A DNA stretch of 64,000 nt, taken from NCBI GenBank assembly GCA_942493245.1, contig OW818685.1, positions 2,914,001-2,978,000 of the forward strand, written 5' to 3'. The position numbers and the translations under genes are program-made. This DNA comes from DAOPYU01 sp942493245 (lineage in GTDB: Bacteria; Sumerlaeota; Sumerlaeia; UBA8349). Positions 10,401 through 18,400 of the stretch are shown one piece after another. Numbering within the stretch: the stretch's first letter is position 1; every line of letters starts with the position of its first letter. Under the pieces are notes generated by a model. The model saw only the letters and a program-made list of their open reading frames with translations, searched no databases and was not told the origin of the DNA.

Positions 10401-13400
10401 TGACGAGAGACGCGCCCTCGGCATAAACACCGGCTCCCCTAGCAATCCCATCTCCTCCGCTAACAGGCGGAGGAGGAAGAGGAAACTCCACTTCAATATC
10501 AACGGAAGACTTCCCGTCGCCGCCAATGCTCTTGGTAAAATTGGAGGCTATCACATTGTTGAGCAAAGTGGCCTGGAAAGCATAAACTCCGCCTCCGGTT
10601 GCTGTGCAGTCTCCCCCAGGGGCGCCCCACGAATAGCCGTCCCATCCCAATGCGTCGGCGTGACCGCCCTTAGCCGACGCGGAATTCCCCAAGAGAACAT
10701 TGCTATCCAACGTGGCTCTCGGGACGTACGCTCCGCCCCCTTCTCCAGTCCCGGAGCCTCCCGGTATAGCACCCCAGTCTAGACATGCGTCCCCACCAAC
10801 TCCAGTGACCGCGTTAGCCAAGATCGTGTTATTTTTCAAGGTGGCTTCCGGAGCATAAATCCCCCCCCCTCTAGCCACTCCGTTTCCGGTACCACGGATG
10901 AACGATCCTGAGCCAACGGCATGGCAAGTGTTGGATTCAATCACATTCGAGGCAATCGCACTTGCAGGAGCATACATTCCCCCACCTTCCGCTGTGCCAG
11001 AGCTCGGAGAACTCTCCCAATAACCGTATAGGGCCTCGATCGTATTGCCCTGCATGAGATTATATGTGATAGTACTGGGACGATCGCAGAGAAGCCCCCC
11101 CCCACGGACGTAGTAGTTGTCGTAGCTATAGGCGAGAAGTACCGAATTCGACGTGAATCTGTTCCCAGAGACTATGCCCTCCGTGACATAAGCCCCACCA
11201 CCGGAGAGAGAAGTGGGATACCAATATCCCTCGACGTGGTTCAAGGCCAAGGTATTGCCAACTATCACAGAGTGAATACCCGATCCGCAATAAATCCCGC
11301 CTCCACTGATGTCTGTCTGTCCTGACTCTATTCCATTCTCTCTCACTATATTGTTGCCTATGGTCACAGTGCGGGTTGTTCCACTCGATGTGGCGTAAAT
11401 GCCACCACCGCCGTGACCTACTTCCCAATCTATGCAATAGCCATGTAGAATGGTAAAGCCTTCGATTGTGACATCGGCGTCGGTAATCTGTATAACCGAA
11501 TCCGCATACCTGCCGTCTAGGATGGTGTTTGCCACCGTTTCGGTACTCGCGGGATCGGTCGAGCGCAAAATGATGTTCTTGCCCGAGATTGTGACGTTTT
11601 CGTAATATGTTCCCGGCATAACCACAATCACGTCCCCGCTGAAAGCCATATCAACAGCATTCTGAACACTATTGTGCCACGTGTTACGAGTTCCGTTGCG
11701 GACCACATTGATCGCAAAGTTTGCCGTCAGCGTCTCTGTCGCGTCCATCGTCACCACAAGTGGGTTATCCGTGGTCATCACCGAGCCGCTCCACCCCGTG
11801 AAGTGGTACCCCACAGCAGGCGTCGCGGTCAACGTCACCGTCGTACCATACGTGTAGGTCGTCTGATCCGGTGATTTCGCCACAGAACCGTTCACAGCTT
11901 CGACCGTCAGGGCGTACTCATTGATTGCGAAGGTTGCAATCACCGAGATGTTTGTCGTCACGCTTGTGTCGGTTCTCGGATTGACCATCGAGTCATCACT
12001 CCATTGCACGAAGTGATAGCCTGTCACTGGAACCGCCTCAACCGACGTGCCACTATAACCGTAATCGACCGTCTGGGATGTACTCCCAGAGATCGTCCCA
12101 TTCGTCCCAGCAGTATAGATCAACGTGTACTGGTTGATTTCGAAGTTTGCAGTGAGTGTTTTCGTCGAATCCATTGTCACCACGAGCGGATTAGACGTGC
12201 TCGTTGTCGTACCACTCCAACCCGTGAAGTGGTACCCGACCGCAGGCGTGGCGGTTAGTGTCACTGAGGTGCCGTACGAATAAGTAGCCTGGTTCGGTGA
12301 CTTTACCAGCGAGCCATGTACCGCCTCGACTACCAGAGCGTACTGATTAATCGCGAAGTTTGCCGTAAGTGTTTTCGTCGAATCCATTGTTACCACGAGT
12401 GGATTGGTCAGGCTCGTCGCAGAGCCACTCCAACTCGTAAAGTGATATCCGACCGCAGGCGTCGCGGTTATTGTCACTGAGGTGCCGTACGAATAAGTAG
12501 CCTGGTTCGGTGACTTTACCAGCGAGCCATGTACCGCCTCGACTACCAGAGCGTACTGATTAATCGCGAAGTTTGCCGTAAGTGTTTTCGTCGAATCCAT
12601 TGTCACAACGAGCGGATTGGACGTGCTCGTTGTCGTACCACTCCAGTCCGTGAAGTGGTACCCGACCGCAGGCGTGGCAGTTAGTGTCACTGAGGTGCCG
12701 TACGAATAAGTAGCCTGGTTCGGTGACTTTACCAGCGAGCCATGTACCGCCTCGACTACCAGAGCGTACTGATTGATCGCAAAGTTTGCCGTAAGTGTTT
12801 TCGTCGAATCCATTGTCACCACGAGCGGATTAGACGTGCTCGTTGTCGTACCACTCCAACCCGTGAAGTGGTACCCGACCGTAGGCGTGGCGGTTAGTGT
12901 CACTGAGGTGCCGTACGAATAAGTAGCCTGGTTCGGTGACTTCACCAGCGAGCCATGTACCGCCTCGACTACCAGAGCGTACTGATTGATCGCGAAGTTT
13001 GCCGTAAGTGTTTTCGTCGAATCCATTGTCACCACGAGCGGATTAGACGTACTCGTTGTCGTACCACTCCAACCCGTGAAGTGGTACCCGACCGCAGGCG
13101 TGGCGGTTAGTGTCACTGAGGTGCCGTGCGGGAAACTGGTTCCGAGCGGGGATATCAAGATGCTCCCGTTTTCACTCGCCGTCGAAAGAGGCCAGATGAT
13201 GCGGTTGTAGGCCCCTGTCACAAGGACCGTCTCGCTGGTCAAGACCTCAACCGATTGGTCCGCCGGTTTGACCCAACCATAGACATCTTTGAACGTCAGG
13301 GTATAAGGCCCGACTCGAGTTGCCACTGTATCGGCACTTTCGTGCCACACTCCAGGCGCTTCACTTGTCAGACGCCATTTCGCCCCGGCAGCCACCGCCT

Positions 13401-14607
13401 CGGGCGGGGTTATTATCACCTGCAAACAGCTATTGGCCACAATCGCCTGTGAATGAGTGTATCCCTCTGCGATGGCCACAAAACCACTGTTAGGAGAGGG
13501 TACTGTACACTGGCTGTCCCCCCACGCCACGATCGAACCGTCGGACCTAAGACCTAAATTGTGGTACCCTCCCGTCGCGATGGCCACAAAACCACTGTTG
13601 GGCGAAGGAACAGTACACTGACCATAATCATTATCTCCCCATGCCACTATCGAACCGTCGGACTTTAGACCTAGACTGTGGGCATCCCCTGCCGAGATCG
13701 CCACAAAACCGCTGTTGGGAGAAGGAACAGTACTCTGGCCGTACAAGCCCGTCCTCCATACTACCAACGAACCGTCGGACTTTAGGCCCAGACTGTGGGA
13801 ATACCCCGCCGCGACAGCCACAAAACCACTGTTGGGTGAGGGAACGGAATGTTGACCATAGATGTTATCCCCCCATACTACAATCGAACCATCGGACTTC
13901 AGACCCAGACTGCGCCAAGTACTCGCCGCGAGGGCCACAAAATCGCTGTTAGGTGAAGGAGGCGTAGCGGGAACAAAGGACAAACCATTATCGATCTGCC
14001 CCCACGCCACAATCGAACCATCGGGCTTCAAGCCCAGACTGTGGTACTCCCCTGCAGCTATGGCCACAAAATCGCTATTGGGCGAGGGAACTGTACACGG
14101 GTTGTGCCCCCATGCGACGATCGAACCGTCGGATTTCAGTCCCAGACTGTGACGCGCCCCTCCAGCAACGGCCACAAAATCGCTATTGGGTGAGGGAATG
14201 ATGAACTCGTCGTTGCTGTTATACCCCCACGCCTGTACCATTCCACTCGGAGCAAACCCGAACGTGGCCATCAGGGTCTTCGTTGTATCCATTGTGAGAA
14301 TCAGCGGATTGGCTGTTTCTTGCCCCACCTGGACATCTCCCATCCAGTTGGCGAACCGGTAACCCTGGCGCGTGCCAGCGTAGAGAGTTACGGTGGTACC
14401 GCTGGAATAATCGCCTTGGAGGGGTGTCTGTATGAGATAGCCTTGCGTATTTGGCGCTGTAGCCGAAAGAGTGTAAGCCGACACCATCTGCGGATGGGCG
14501 GTACAGAGCAGGAAAATTCCCCACACTATCCAGAATAGAAGCCGCTTCCGAAACCGGCTTGGCGCAATTGTTGATTCTGCTCTCCAAATGGTCCCGGCAC
14601 TTCCCAT
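4495..14607 (-). CDS. Giant secreted multidomain protein 1 (3370 aa): RCC1 propeller, InlB-type repeats, beta-helix, FGE-sulfatase-like, FN3, shared C-terminal domain
   Basis: The signal peptide lies at about residues 20-44 (LLFWIVWGIFLLCTAHP). Then, by rough residue: one InlB-type repeat; seven RCC1-like units (121-389, each with SLGLKSDGSIVAWG), enough for a seven-bladed propeller; a PEGA-like segment; a run of InlB B-type repeats with YHFTGWSG cores (about 470-968); a right-handed beta-helix (970-1525) ending in an IDAGG...GADEY motif; a BACON-like Ig domain (1530-1640); four more InlB repeats; a formylglycine-generating-enzyme/sulfatase-modifying-like domain (1950-2215, GSFQMGSP, RLPSEAEWEYACRAG, RVFRGGSW); a pilin-passenger-like segment (2305-2592); more InlB repeats; FN3 (2915-3005); and a C-terminal domain (3009-3370) shared with giant protein 3. 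GGGGGAACATAAGA precedes the ATG. Probably a cell-surface or extracellular binding protein; the function is inferred only from architecture. Confidence 0.9.
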   Translation of the reverse strand: MGSAGTIWRAESTIAPSRFRKRLLFWIVWGIFLLCTAHPQMVSAYTLSATAPNTQGYLIQTPLQGDYSSGTTVTLYAGTRQGYRFANWMGDVQVGQETANPLILTMDTTKTLMATFGFAPSGMVQAWGYNSNDEFIIPSPNSDFVAVAGGARHSLGLKSDGSIVAWGHNPCTVPSPNSDFVAIAAGEYHSLGLKPDGSIVAWGQIDNGLSFVPATPPSPNSDFVALAASTWRSLGLKSDGSIVVWGDNIYGQHSVPSPNSGFVAVAAGYSHSLGLKSDGSLVVWRTGLYGQSTVPSPNSGFVAISAGDAHSLGLKSDGSIVAWGDNDYGQCTVPSPNSGFVAIATGGYHNLGLRSDGSIVAWGDSQCTVPSPNSGFVAIAEGYTHSQAIVANSCLQVIITPPEAVAAGAKWRLTSEAPGVWHESADTVATRVGPYTLTFKDVYGWVKPADQSVEVLTSETVLVTGAYNRIIWPLSTASENGSILISPLGTSFPHGTSVTLTATPAVGYHFTGWSGTTTSTSNPLVVTMDSTKTLTANFAINQYALVVEAVHGSLVKSPNQATYSYGTSVTLTATPTVGYHFTGWSGTTTSTSNPLVVTMDSTKTLTANFAINQYALVVEAVHGSLVKSPNQATYSYGTSVTLTATPAVGYHFTDWSGTTTSTSNPLVVTMDSTKTLTANFAINQYALVVEAVHGSLVKSPNQATYSYGTSVTITATPAVGYHFTSWSGSATSLTNPLVVTMDSTKTLTANFAINQYALVVEAVHGSLVKSPNQATYSYGTSVTLTATPAVGYHFTGWSGTTTSTSNPLVVTMDSTKTLTANFEINQYTLIYTAGTNGTISGSTSQTVDYGYSGTSVEAVPVTGYHFVQWSDDSMVNPRTDTSVTTNISVIATFAINEYALTVEAVNGSVAKSPDQTTYTYGTTVTLTATPAVGYHFTGWSGSVMTTDNPLVVTMDATETLTANFAINVVRNGTRNTWHNSVQNAVDMAFSGDVIVVMPGTYYENVTISGKNIILRSTDPASTETVANTILDGRYADSVIQITDADVTIEGFTILHGYCIDWEVGHGGGGIYATSSGTTRTVTIGNNIVRENGIESGQTDISGGGIYCGSGIHSVIVGNTLALNHVEGYWYPTSLSGGGAYVTEGIVSGNRFTSNSVLLAYSYDNYYVRGGGLLCDRPSTITYNLMQGNTIEALYGYWESSPSSGTAEGGGMYAPASAIASNVIESNTCHAVGSGSFIRGTGNGVARGGGIYAPEATLKNNTILANAVTGVGGDACLDWGAIPGGSGTGEGGGAYVPRATLDSNVLLGNSASAKGGHADALGWDGYSWGAPGGDCTATGGGVYAFQATLLNNVIASNFTKSIGGDGKSSVDIEVEFPLPPPPVSGGDGIARGAGVYAEGASLVNNTVLGNNADGTGGSGDGGGPSGSSVAEGAGGLADSLSLVTNTIIWGNSPDQLQGYSPGNVNYCDITGGVSGGVGNILTDPSFVASYHLSPASPCIDAGGSVALTTDFEGDARPVNGTSEPRGDGSDFDIGADEYVGLVVEPRDIFVLSGPEGGPFSPVSKVYTLSNTGESALNWTVSKTAAWLDLSGSASGTLASGASVAVTVSVNSGANTLAVGIYTDTLTFTNATLGISETQDIQLTVVAARYTLGLTANPSGGGTISASPVPGSDGKYVARMVVILTATPTTGYHFTGWSGAVTSTLNPIEVTMDAAKTLTATFDLIPTYTVTVVADPTDSGTVSKSPDQVIYANGTSVALTAVAADGFTFRGWTDGTTTISAATSFQHTVADADKTFTAKFKAIPTYTVTVMANPANGGTVTKLPDQAIYTHGTSVTITATPAVGYHFTSWSGSATSLTNPLVVTMDSTKTLTANFAINEYALTVEAVNGSVAKSPDQTTYTYGTTVTLTAMPAVGYHFTGWSGSATIMANPLVVTMDAAKTLMAHFATNLPPPNEVTVYLPGNVPLVLVSIPSGSFQMGSPDTERSRSSDEGPVHTVNIGYEFYMGKYEVTQEQWQAIMGSNPARNYGVGENYPVYNLSWDDICDPTTGFLKKLNDYFFSMGLGQVTMRLPSEAEWEYACRAGTQTRFFFGDSLLDASGNPLDDIHQDGPAGVLPGNRSDYMWWESNACGANPVGRKLPNQFGLYDMYGNVWEWCQDFWHDNYMGAPTDGSVWQGTSLYRVFRGGSWLNSTHNCRSANRYIYTQNNIYNSFGLRLLTSTDNFSLNDYRLTVNAASHGSVAKSPDLVTYTHGTTVTLTATPEARYHFTGWMGDIDVATSLTNPLIVTMDSTKTLTANFAVNDSQLLQLGAALISMAITPQSGNTKVHWGEFWSKSDVNMPAKSQSNHIDKTSGSYDPFVSYRTEGSLLFDTTWKVGAGQDIYDPVNRTSPGDPPASGAYSDKPLLPDGTYRPYTQLDQHAPAGTLKWPDLLGAYEDFKVAAKQHGRYYGTDAAGNIYRDGIEDVAHLVDFCTEFGNADTVNDPHDHVFIDTIDGTAPKADGSNLATINNSGTGTGMKGVFWIGANMVQSGAGNPANLMVESPAAGHPKVNLAKVCLNGVLYCAGYIDVTGNPVVYGSVVVENDFRGSGTFDVWYNWRLKEGLYAINEYSLNVNAAHGSVAKSPDQAVYIHDSLVTLTAIPETGYHFTGWAGDVTTSTNPLILEMDEAKTITATFAINQYTLIYSADANGSINGITPQTVDYGGSGLPVEAVPDTGYGFLQWSDGSTSNPRTETNVTTDVAVTAIFDEQYTVAFQTDGTPGASLTGVTTQKVIRSGDCTPVTAVGLSSYYFVKWTLNGEDYSTDNPLNVKNVTQNMSLTAIFAERSPIIWVNFGYRGVPRGTPTEPFPTLVGGLAAVEPGGTIRIAAGQTSECGRINQPVRIEAIGGTVRLGVLGIGGSDANSSPMSTEYPLTEDPENTLSAPTSVTAVGNTYQVLVSWTPVTGATGYSVTRTTGPSDTTPVTWTVGLVTEFADDTAVPGVPYAYTVTAFDAQGNTSAPSEAVTAVVTAETILAANYKATAKGYNLSRDAADNLTFMPSGAAEKPGTIKIMRLKREHSGAVDDPAKGIYYLKNLTQVPALTVTGDVKTLAFDVPVYSLEASGLVKSVSAKSVTFLKAREFGSISIRAKKPSDLGLYARTFIETAGTSSVAMSIKSTGAVIEEVGSMTGTGQPVKLLSVASKVYRGSAQGKKMSLGAVGSLPKVVAEVMGFQAPASEATPSSIRGRVLKVVTISGGSVVAEELVGLIDRVTVSGGNLRPGLIQSDKDLELLQAMDAQVNGVLRGGAVGTAGNPLAMVVKAKNSIRKVLGQTGISGYFYAGFDAKTGLPTKSSGIGILQTKTGVVEGAAFLDPGLVAKLKFLPQTQVQPIVINPEL
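12141..13120 (-). repeat. 213-bp tandem repeats encoding InlB-type units
   Basis: Near-identical 213-bp (71-codon) units: the string GCCTGGTTCGGTGA recurs at 12287, 12500, 12713 and 12926. Neighbouring units differ at few positions, implying recent amplification or ongoing homogenisation inside the first giant gene. Confidence 0.9.
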
Positions 14608-14666
14608 TCTTATGTTCCCCCAGAACAGACGGATTTACGTCTCTCATTCTCTCAAACCTTGGAAGG

Positions 14667-14695
14667 ATGCTATCACTTTCTTCAGAGGGAGTCTA
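14667..14695 (-). promoter_or_regulatory. Predicted promoter of giant gene 1, conserved with giant gene 3
   Basis: On the minus strand TAGACT, 17 bases, TAGCAT. At the same place before giant gene 3 (31671-31699) stands TGGACT, 17 bases, TACTAT. The spacer and the following leader are also similar (AAAGTSATA, then a leader with GAATGAG or AAATGAG and GACRTAAATYCG). Conservation between paralogues supports it as a sigma-70-like promoter. Confidence 0.55.
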
Positions 14696-14848
14696 TTTCA
14701 AAGCGAATTTAGGAACTTATAAACCTGTCCAGTATGAACGGCCGTGGGGAGTAAGAAATGCCCCGCTTTCTCTCCATTTCACCTCCAGCATGTGTTTCGG
14801 AATGCTGCGAAGATGCGAGAATCAGGAAGAAAACCCCAAGAATACAGA

Positions 14849-14883
14849 GAGGGGGAGAAGCCCCTTTTCGGCACCTCCCCCTC
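14849..14883 (-). terminator. Terminator-like hairpin downstream of giant gene 2 remnant
   Basis: GAGGGGGAG / CTCCCCCTC stem followed on the minus strand by a TTCTTGGGGTTTTC tail. It stands in the same relation to the stranded C-terminal remnant (14922-15017) as the hairpins after the intact giant genes. Confidence 0.5.
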
Positions 14884-14921
14884 CCGCATGAAGCATTCCT
14901 CTTTTTCCGGAGAATCTCTTT

Positions 14922-15017
14922 CTACTCTGCCGGGTTCATCTCAATCGGCTGGGCCGGTGTCTTCGGCATGATTTTCAGCTCCGCCACCAGCGCCGGGTTC
15001 AGGAATGCTGCGCCCAT
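14922..15017 (-). pseudogene. Stranded C-terminal end of a giant protein
   Basis: Reads MGAAFLNPALVAELKIMPKT then PAQPIEMNPAE and stop. This matches the last ~30 residues of giant protein 3 (AAFLDPALVTKMKVLPKT...) and of giant protein 1 (AAFLDPGLVAKLKFLPQT...). It lies about 430 bases beyond the stop of giant gene 2, which alone lacks this C-terminal domain. It is best read as the remains of giant gene 2's original 3' end after an internal deletion or rearrangement; independent translation is unlikely because there is no ribosome site. Confidence 0.8.
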
Positions 15018-15104
15018 CGGCCTTGTCCTGACTCTGCTTCGTCCGGCTCACCTAACCCTTGCCGTCCGGCTAACAGTTCCCACTGCCGGACGCACCAACA
15101 AAGA

Positions 15105-15130
15105 AAGCCCAAGGCCTTCACCTCGGGCTT
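15105..15130 (-). terminator. Possible terminator of giant gene 2
   Basis: Minus-strand AAGCCC / GGGCTT stem with a 14-base loop, followed by TCTTTGTT. A second small stem GTCCGG/CCGGAC lies at about 15063-15092. Both are in the unusual spacer between giant gene 2 and its stranded C-terminal remnant. Confidence 0.4.
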
Positions 15131-15189
15131 CCAACCATCTGCCTCTTTGCCCGCCTCAAACCCAGCCAAAATACATTCAAGCAGCCTGA

Positions 15190-15291
15190 CTACCTCAAAA
15201 CGACCACCAGCCCGAACACGGCTAAAGCCATCAGTACCAATACGCCAGGCACTACAAAATCAATGATCCAGTTCCTGTTCAAGATATTCAC
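15190..15291 (-). CDS. Possible 33-aa membrane peptide
   Basis: GTG-started frame giving one hydrophobic helix (DFVVPGVLVLMALAVFGLVV) ended by LR. It lies in the spacer downstream of giant gene 2. There is no well-placed ribosome site, and a hydrophobic short frame can arise by chance, so this is weak. It might instead be a leftover of a C-terminal anchor. Confidence 0.22.
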   Translation of the reverse strand: MNILNRNWIIDFVVPGVLVLMALAVFGLVVVLR

Positions 15292-15446
15292 TCCCAGCTC
15301 AAAACGCCAGCATCCAAATTCACGTCAAGATACGGTCAAAATATGACCAAAGCAATCAAAAAGAGTCAGGTCTTCTGACGAATACACGAATCGGCACTTC
15401 GTCAAGTTGCCAAACGATCAAAGAAGATCCGCCACCGTCTTCAAGG

Positions 15447-18400
15447 TCAACTTTGTCCGGGAATCTGAGACCGGCCTTCTCTATTCAAGGCGAAGACCGT
15501 ATCGGTTCGATGGAAAAAGTCCCATTTTGTAACACGCCCGTTCGCCTGAGAAATCAACCACACCGGTATGGGGGGAATGCGTTCGAACACGGCTCGGATT
15601 GTGCGGTTGCTCGTCATTGTCAGCACCAGTGGATTCACTTTCTCACTCCCAGCCGGAGCATCGCCCGTCCACCCCACAAACCGATAGCCCGGCAAGGGAG
15701 TTGCGGTCAAAGTCACCGTAGTCCCGTGGGTGTAGGTGGACTGGTCGGGTGATTTGGATACGGAACCGTTCTCCGCCTCAACCGTCAGACCGTACTCGTT
15801 GATCGCGAAATTCGCGGTCAGGTTTTTCGTCGAGTCCATTGCCACGACCAGCGGATTTGTTGAGCCGGTGACAGAACCCGTCCAGCCGGTGAAGTGGTAC
15901 CCGGCTTCAGGCGTAGCGGTTAGCGTCACAGTCGTACCGTGCGTGTAGGTTGCTAAGTTCGGCGACTTCGCCACCGAACCGTTCAACGCATCGACCGTCA
16001 GGACATACTCGTTGATCGCGAAGTTCGCCGTGAGCGTTTTTGTCGAGTCCATCGTTACCATGAGCGGATTGTCCGTACCCGTCTCCGAACCGCTCCACCC
16101 CGTGAAGTGGTACCCAACCGCAGGTGTCGCGGTCAAAGTAACTGTTGTGCCGTGGGTGTAGGGTGTCTGTTCCGGCGACACGGAAACGGTTCCTGTCGTA
16201 CCAGTAACCTCAACCGTCAACGCATACGTGTTGATTGCGAAGGTTGCGGTCAGGGTCTTGGTCGAATCCATCGTCACGACCAGCGGATTCGTCGAGGTGG
16301 TGACATCGCCCGTCCACCCTGTGAAGTGGTACCCCGCTTCAGGCGCAGCGGTCAACGTCGCCGTTGTACCATGCGCATAGGTCACATGATCAGGCGATTT
16401 TTTCACCGAACCGTTTGTCGCTTCGACCGTCAAGGCATACTCATTGAGCGCGAAATTGGCTACGAGTGTTTTAGTTGAATCCATTGTCAGTACCAGAGGA
16501 TTTGCCGAACTGGTGACAGCACTGGTCCAACCAGCAAAATGATACCCTGCCCCAGCCGTCGCAGTTAGCGTTACCGTTGTACCATGCGTGTAGGAAGTCT
16601 GGTCGGGCGATTTTGTCACGGAACCTTTCACCGCCTCCAACGTCAACACATATTCGTTGATCGCGAAGTTCGCCGTGAGCGTTTTTGTCGAGTCCATCGT
16701 TACCATGAGCGGATTGTCCGTACTCGTCTCCGAACCGCTCCACCCCGTGAAGTGGTACCCAACCGCAGGTGTCGCGGTCAAAGTAACTGTTGTGCCGTGG
16801 GTGTAGGGTGTCTGTTCCGGCGACACGGAAACGGTTCCTGTCGTACCAGTAACCTCAACCGTCAACGTATACGCGTTGATTACGAAGGTTGCGGTCAGGG
16901 TCTTGGTCGAATCCATTGTCACGACCAGCGGATTTGTCGAGGTGGTGACATCACTCGTCCACCCTGTGAAGTGGTACCCCGCTTCAGGCGTCGCGGTCAA
17001 CGTCACCGTTGTACCATGCGCATAGGTCACATGATCCGGCGATTTTGTCACCGAACCGTTTGTCGCTTCGACCGTCAAGGCATACTCATTGAGCGCGAAA
17101 TTGGCTACGAGCGTTTTGGTTGAATCCATTGTCAGTACCAGAGGATTTGCCGAACTGGTGACGGCACTGGTCCAACCAGTAAAATGATACCCTGCCCCAG
17201 CCGTCGCAGTCAGCGTTACCGTTGTGCCATGCGTGTAGGTTGACTGTTCGGGCGATTTTGTCACGGAACCTTTCACCGCCTCCAACGTCAACACATATTC
17301 GTTGATCGCGAAGTTCGCCGTGAGCGTTTTCGTCGCGTCCATCACGACATCCAATGGATTCAGCGTACTCGTCGTTGCACCTGTCCACCCCGTGAAGTGG
17401 TACCCAACCGCAGGTGTCGCGGTTAGCGACACCGTAGTACCTTCGACGTAGGCCGCGTGGTCCGGCGACTTCGCTACCGAACCATGTACTGCCTCAACCG
17501 TCAGCGCGTACTCGTTGAACGTATTGATCGAAAAATTAGCCTCGACCGTTTTATTCGAATCCATCGTCACGACCAGTGGATTTGTCTCCGTGGTGACATC
17601 TCCTGTCCAGCCTGAAAAGTAGTAGCCCACCGCAGGCACCGCTGTCAGGGTTACAGAGGTACCGTGCGGGTAGGTTGCCAGGTTCGGAAAACGAGTAACC
17701 GAGCCATTTGTCGCAGAAGTTGTCAACACGTACGTGTTGATTGTGTACACGCCTGTAAACGTAACGGCTCCATCTTTTGCCAATGTCTGTGTGGCTGGAT
17801 TGGGAGAGGGTGTCGTGTAGCCGACCATCGGATTCCACGTTAAAGTTATCTCGCCAACAGGCACATCGCTCACAGTCGCTTCTCCCGTGCCACTATGCGC
17901 GCCCCCTTGCCCATCGGTAAAACTCCAACTGGCCGTATTGGGCGTGACGTGTACGACAACAGAACCGGTCAGTGGCGGTGGATCGGTTACCGCAAAGAAC
18001 GGTGGCGTCCACTGCGTTGCGTTACTCTCCGCGTCCACCATGTCCACGATATAGAAGTAAGAAGTTCCAGGAAGCAAACCAGTATCGGTAAAGTTTGTCC
18101 CCGTCAGAATGGAAGCGTTCACTTTCTGGTAGGTACCGGGAGCGCCAGTAGCGCTACGCCGTACATTAAAGCCCATCGTGGTTGCAGGCAGGCCTGAGTC
18201 GGTCCAACTCAGGTTCATGGAATTACCACCCGTTGCGACAGCCGAACCATTGTTCGCCGCACCCTTGCCACTTGTGTCAATTGTGAAAGTATGCCACGTG
18301 TCGTCCGGAATCAGGAATCCATCCGCCGAAACGGCATCGCTCACCCGCAAGTGATTTAACCCATCTCCCGTATCACTCTGGACGGCGAATCGCCCACGCC

